Virus record (IMG/VR): IMGVR_UViG_3300020061_000024
Location: 1-25,377 of that record
Reading direction: 5' to 3' (one strand)
From: a virus
Length of the DNA stretch: 25,377 nucleotides
In this document: piece after piece, positions 22,484 through 25,377 of the stretch
How the letters are laid out: every line of letters begins with the position of its first letter
Position numbering within the stretch: the stretch's first letter is position 1
Made by a program: the position numbers and the translations under genes
Notes under the pieces: generated by a model
What the model was told of the DNA's origin: nothing
The model's database searches: none
Seen by the model: only the letters and a program-made list of their open reading frames with translations

Positions 22484-23964
22484 CGCACTGACTGTCCGTT
22501 GAGTCGCTGAGACCCGAACGCTGCGAGGAGCTGCCGGGCCTGCATGTGGTCCACTTCCCACACCCGGGATGCGTTGGGTTTGTTGACCGGGTTCTTCTCG
22601 TCATCCGGCGGGACCTTCACCGGGACACCCTTCGCGTCAACCTTCGGCGGTCCGCCCTGAACCGCGGTCGGCGGCACACCAGGCTGCGCACCGCCCGGAG
22701 CCTCAAGCTTCCCGTCCTTATCAACCTGCGCCTTGTTCAGCGGCAGCCATGGCCGCTCACCCCAGTTGACCGGCGGGAACCCGTTCCGTTCCCGCCACTC
22801 GTTGATCGTGAGGAGCCCACGGTCGATCATCTGCTGGTCCCGGGACCACACCTCAGTCGCCGACTCCTGCAACGCAGGGATCTGGGAAAAGTCGTACTCA
22901 CAGTGATCCGGATACGCGCGGGCGCCCTTGTCCCGCGCGAACTTGGGCAAATACTGCTCGCGGATCTCCTCCGCCTTGAACTGCGCGTCCGGCTTCAACG
23001 CCCGCGACCACTCGACCCGCTCCAGCGCGTTCGCGTCACCAAGGCTGGCCTGCTCCAGGTCATTGTGGAGGACGGCCTGCATCCCGTACGCGCGGCACAC
23101 CTGCCTAAACGTCATGTTCAGTCCCGCGACGAACTCCGCGTCCTTCGGCGACATCGACATCTGCGCGAACTTCGCCTCGTACCGCAACACAGCCCACCGG
23201 TGAGCGTTCTTAGGCCCGGTGAACTTGCTCTTCAAGTGCCGCTCAAGGTCGTCGGCCTGGTCTTTCGAGAACGTCATCTTGTCGTTCGGCGGCACAATCA
23301 GACCGGCGAGGTTCATGCCCTGCTCAAAAAGCTTGCCGTTCGCGGTCATCATCGCCCTCGCCGTATCGGCCGCCAGGCGGGCCGCCCCAAGCGGACTCAT
23401 CGCCGAGAACTCATCGATGGGGTTCGGGTAGCGGAACCACACCACCTCGTCTGAGCTGAAATGGATCGGTGCGCCGCCCATGTGTGGCCAGTACCAGTAG
23501 CCGTCGAGGTACTCGGTTTCGTGCCCGACCGGCCGCATCCGCGACGCCTTCAACCACCAGATCTCGCCCAACGGGCTCTTCGCCGACGGCGGCTCCAGCG
23601 CCCAGTACGTCTCACCCCAGATACCCATGGACAGTTCATCCATGCGCGCCAATCTTGAGGTCGTCCAAAATTCGTTAATGTATCGGTGGAGTTCGACGGG
23701 CCGGCCGGAGTCGAGCTCCTTCTTCTTCGTCCCGCGGCCGGAGTAGAACTTGAGGTCCAGGCCGGCGAGCAGCCGGGCCCGCGCTGAAACGACCGAGAAC
23801 ACATCGTTCGACGTCGCTAGATAATCCTCATAGTCCTCTGGCGAGAACCTCGAATCGTCGTGGCCCCAGCGCGTCTCAAACGGCAGAACAGTGCCGACAC
23901 CAACAGGCCACGACCGAGTAAGAGCCTGCTCGCGGCGAGCGGCCACCCGGTCGATGATGGCCAT
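22480..23964 (-). CDS. portal protein (HK97 gp3-like family)
   Basis: A 494-aa protein, normal length for the family. ATG 23964 shares one base with the previous stop (TGATG). The N-terminal region has NDVFSVVSARARLLAGLDLK, typical of the start of the portal clip/wing domain. Next come GIWGETYWALEPP, the strand VVWFRYPNPIDEFSAMSPLG, then the helix RAMMTANGKLFEQGMNLAGL, all in the order seen in HK97-type portals. Later parts include FVAGLNMTFRQVCRAYGMQA and NEWRERNGFPPVNWGERPWL, the usual C-terminal 'IN..R...G.PP' signature. The C-terminus is Pro/Gly-rich and variable. Twelve copies form the portal ring through which DNA enters and leaves the head. The next gene is coupled by an ATGA overlap. 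Confidence 0.93.
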   Translation of the reverse strand: MAIIDRVAARREQALTRSWPVGVGTVLPFETRWGHDDSRFSPEDYEDYLATSNDVFSVVSARARLLAGLDLKFYSGRGTKKKELDSGRPVELHRYINEFWTTSRLARMDELSMGIWGETYWALEPPSAKSPLGEIWWLKASRMRPVGHETEYLDGYWYWPHMGGAPIHFSSDEVVWFRYPNPIDEFSAMSPLGAARLAADTARAMMTANGKLFEQGMNLAGLIVPPNDKMTFSKDQADDLERHLKSKFTGPKNAHRWAVLRYEAKFAQMSMSPKDAEFVAGLNMTFRQVCRAYGMQAVLHNDLEQASLGDANALERVEWSRALKPDAQFKAEEIREQYLPKFARDKGARAYPDHCEYDFSQIPALQESATEVWSRDQQMIDRGLLTINEWRERNGFPPVNWGERPWLPLNKAQVDKDGKLEAPGGAQPGVPPTAVQGGPPKVDAKGVPVKVPPDDEKNPVNKPNASRVWEVDHMQARQLLAAFGSQRLNGQSVR

Positions 23965-24179
23965 CAGGTCCTAGACCCCTTGGGTGCAGCCATCTCCCAG
24001 CCCTCCACGCCCGCGAACCACACAAACCCGACAGTCCACACGATCGCGCGTACGACGTACCGCGCGGTCAGGCCGAGCACCAGGAACGGGAGAACGAGGA
24101 TCGAAAGGATCAACTTGCGGACGTCGATAGCGACAACCCGCGACGCCACCCGCTCCGCATGCACGCTAACAACAGTCAC
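23964..24179 (-). CDS. small two-helix membrane protein, 71 aa, between terminase and portal
   Basis: GTG 24179 overlaps the terminase stop (GTGA), and its own stop shares a base with the portal start. Two hydrophobic segments are seen: about 23-39 (LILSILVLPFLVLGLTA) and about 44-60 (AIVWTVGFVWFAGVEGW), separated by a short RYVVR turn. The N-terminus is mixed and weakly basic and the C-terminus is short and polar (APKGSRT). No signal peptidase site is evident, so it is probably an integral membrane hairpin. Function unknown. Options include a holin-like or superinfection-exclusion protein, or a membrane anchor for packaging; none is supported by a motif. Confidence 0.8.
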   Translation of the reverse strand: MTVVSVHAERVASRVVAIDVRKLILSILVLPFLVLGLTARYVVRAIVWTVGFVWFAGVEGWEMAAPKGSRT

Positions 24180-25377
24180 GCCAACCCCCTCGGCTCTTCG
24201 CCCTCGTCGGAGCCGAACAGGTCACCGTCGAGGACGATCATGTCGTTGTCAGCGTGGAGAACCCACAAGCCCATGCACAGCGTGATCGCCGCGTCGATGT
24301 GCCTCTTACTCTTGCCCTTCGACAACGTGAAGCCCCGCTCCTGCTCCCGCTTCACCGCCGCCACAATGTGAGCTGACAACTCTGGGTCGCCGTCGTGAAC
24401 GATCTGCCGGCCAACAATCATGTCGAAAGCCAGCCCGCACGCCGGCGCCATGCGCTGCGGCGATTGATCGAACTGGATAGTGAGGATGCCCTCGTCCTCA
24501 AGCATCCGGCCCGGCAGCTCAAAAAACCTCGGGTCGTACGCGACACCCCGGAACTCTGAGCCATGCGCCAGCGACCGAATGTGGTTGAACACGTCCAGGT
24601 GGTCAATACGGCCGTCGACCGGGGGGTTCCAGATCCTCGTCGTGATCGCACACCGCCCGTCGGGCAGCAACTCGATACGAGACACAGCAACCGAGTCACG
24701 TTTGAGGGCCATATCGACAGAAACAGTGAACGGGTTCCCTGGGTCGGAGGACCACTTGCCCCTGCATGCCGTCCACGCCTGCGGGTAGTCCTTGAGCCAC
24801 GACTCCTCGGCGACGTCGACCCACTTGTTCGCGTAGTAGCGGATCCATTCGTGCGACGGGAACGCCGGCTTGCCCCAGTCATTGACCCTGTCGTCCACGT
24901 TCCACAACACACCGGCCGCGCCCGACGCCGCGAGCACAGCACGGCGTCGGTGGGCCTTCAGCTTGAAGTCCAGCCCATCCGGCGCCTCACGCCAGTCCAT
25001 CAAGAACCGCGGCGACAACGACGGGTTGCGCTCGACCTTCTTACCCATCCTGTACAGCGCGCCCAAGAACGAGTGGTCTACGTCGAACCCGGCAGTCGAC
25101 AGGGAGATGATCCGGCCGCTCCCATGCGGCGTACGGCGCTTGCGGGTCGACTTGCCCACCACTGTCGTCACGCGGGCCTTGTTACCGCCAAGGTCGCCCC
25201 ACTCGTGGAGCTCGTCGCGAATGAACAGTGTCGGGTTGCCGCCCTCGTTCGTACCCGCCACCGCGGCGATCCGGAAGATCCGGCCCGGCCGCCCGTCCCC
25301 GAACGTGATCTCGGTGTCATACACATCGAAGAACCCGCACAGCGGCGACTCCTTCGCTGCCTCGTCCCGACCGCCGT
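24176..25377 (-). CDS. terminase large subunit, N-terminal part outside window (partial)
   Basis: The frame is open to the right edge (about 400 codons seen), so the start and the Walker A motif lie outside. The ATPase Walker B is PTLFIRDELHEW, with the DE pair. The coupling motif follows in IISLSTAGFDVDHSFLG. The C-terminal RNase H-like nuclease shows FTVSVDMALKRDSVAVSRIE (first metal-binding Asp), GVAYDPRFFELPGRML (second Asp), and KSKRHIDAAITLCMGLWVL (third Asp). The enzyme cuts concatemeric DNA and drives it into the prohead, docking on the portal encoded two genes on. It ends in a GTGA overlap with the small membrane protein gene. A short GTG at 25324 is only an internal codon. Confidence 0.93.
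   Translation of the reverse strand, partial: GGRDEAAKESPLCGFFDVYDTEITFGDGRPGRIFRIAAVAGTNEGGNPTLFIRDELHEWGDLGGNKARVTTVVGKSTRKRRTPHGSGRIISLSTAGFDVDHSFLGALYRMGKKVERNPSLSPRFLMDWREAPDGLDFKLKAHRRRAVLAASGAAGVLWNVDDRVNDWGKPAFPSHEWIRYYANKWVDVAEESWLKDYPQAWTACRGKWSSDPGNPFTVSVDMALKRDSVAVSRIELLPDGRCAITTRIWNPPVDGRIDHLDVFNHIRSLAHGSEFRGVAYDPRFFELPGRMLEDEGILTIQFDQSPQRMAPACGLAFDMIVGRQIVHDGDPELSAHIVAAVKREQERGFTLSKGKSKRHIDAAITLCMGLWVLHADNDMIVLDGDLFGSDEGEEPRGLA

Noticed and set aside
22484-22561. Longer N-terminus for the zeta-like protein
   Set aside because: It would overlap the portal gene by about 80 bases; ATG 22483 gives the usual ATGA coupling.
1-25377. CRISPR array, tRNA, rRNA, insertion sequence, attachment site
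   Set aside because: I looked for regular spaced repeats, cloverleaf-like segments, transposase motifs and long direct end repeats and saw none. The only repeats are those of the tag motif and the hairpins listed.

Overview
The window is part of a tailed-phage or prophage genome with HK97-type head genes. By eye the DNA is GC-rich with strong G/C preference at third codon positions, and the protein styles are those of actinobacterial phages, so an actinobacterial host is likely. Whether it is a free phage or a prophage cannot be decided: no integrase, attachment site, tRNA or host gene is visible. Every gene I accept lies on the minus strand, so the biological reading order runs from 25377 down to 1. 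Genes are tightly packed, often with ATGA, GTGA or TGATG stop/start overlaps, and no gene-free stretch exceeds 300 bases.

Reading order. (1) Packaging and portal: the 3' part of the terminase large subunit (cut by the window edge), a 71-aa two-helix membrane protein, and the portal protein. (2) A cassette of about 15.7 kb between portal and prohead protease, where HK97-like phages usually have little or nothing. It holds a zeta-toxin-like P-loop kinase, an 81-aa protein, a 2027-aa multidomain protein (2H phosphoesterase at the N-terminus, ADP-ribosyltransferase-like domain at the C-terminus), a 484-aa ParB-like protein, a 65-aa acidic protein and a protein of about 2174 aa (zinc-ribbon-like, SAP, N6-adenine methylase, SNF2-type helicase). 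(3) After a terminator-like hairpin come the prohead protease and major capsid protein, then an 18-bp perfect inverted repeat. (4) Small head-completion and decoration-like proteins, a connector, a probable tail terminator, two paralogous tail-tube proteins with a hairpin between them, a 105-aa unknown and the start of an HK97 gp10-like gene.

The cassette matches what has been described as phage 'polyvalent proteins': very large modular proteins that join DNA-modifying, nucleotide-processing and toxin-like domains and are thought to be carried in the virion and injected to counter host defences. P1 DarB, an injected methylase-helicase, is the classic comparison. Two things here look new to me. 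A short motif (an aromatic/Asp start, then RDP or HPR, then G-G-x-W/F, followed by a short amphipathic helix) occurs nine times across four separate cassette proteins, always at domain boundaries; it could be a head-targeting tag, a processing site or a recombination joint. Also, a 93-codon gene is nested in another frame inside the linker of the methylase-helicase ORF, and codon use there strongly favours the nested frame.

Regulation is visible only as ribosome binding sites, coupled start/stop overlaps and intergenic hairpins. I could not identify a promoter. Functions beyond the recognised families are inferences.
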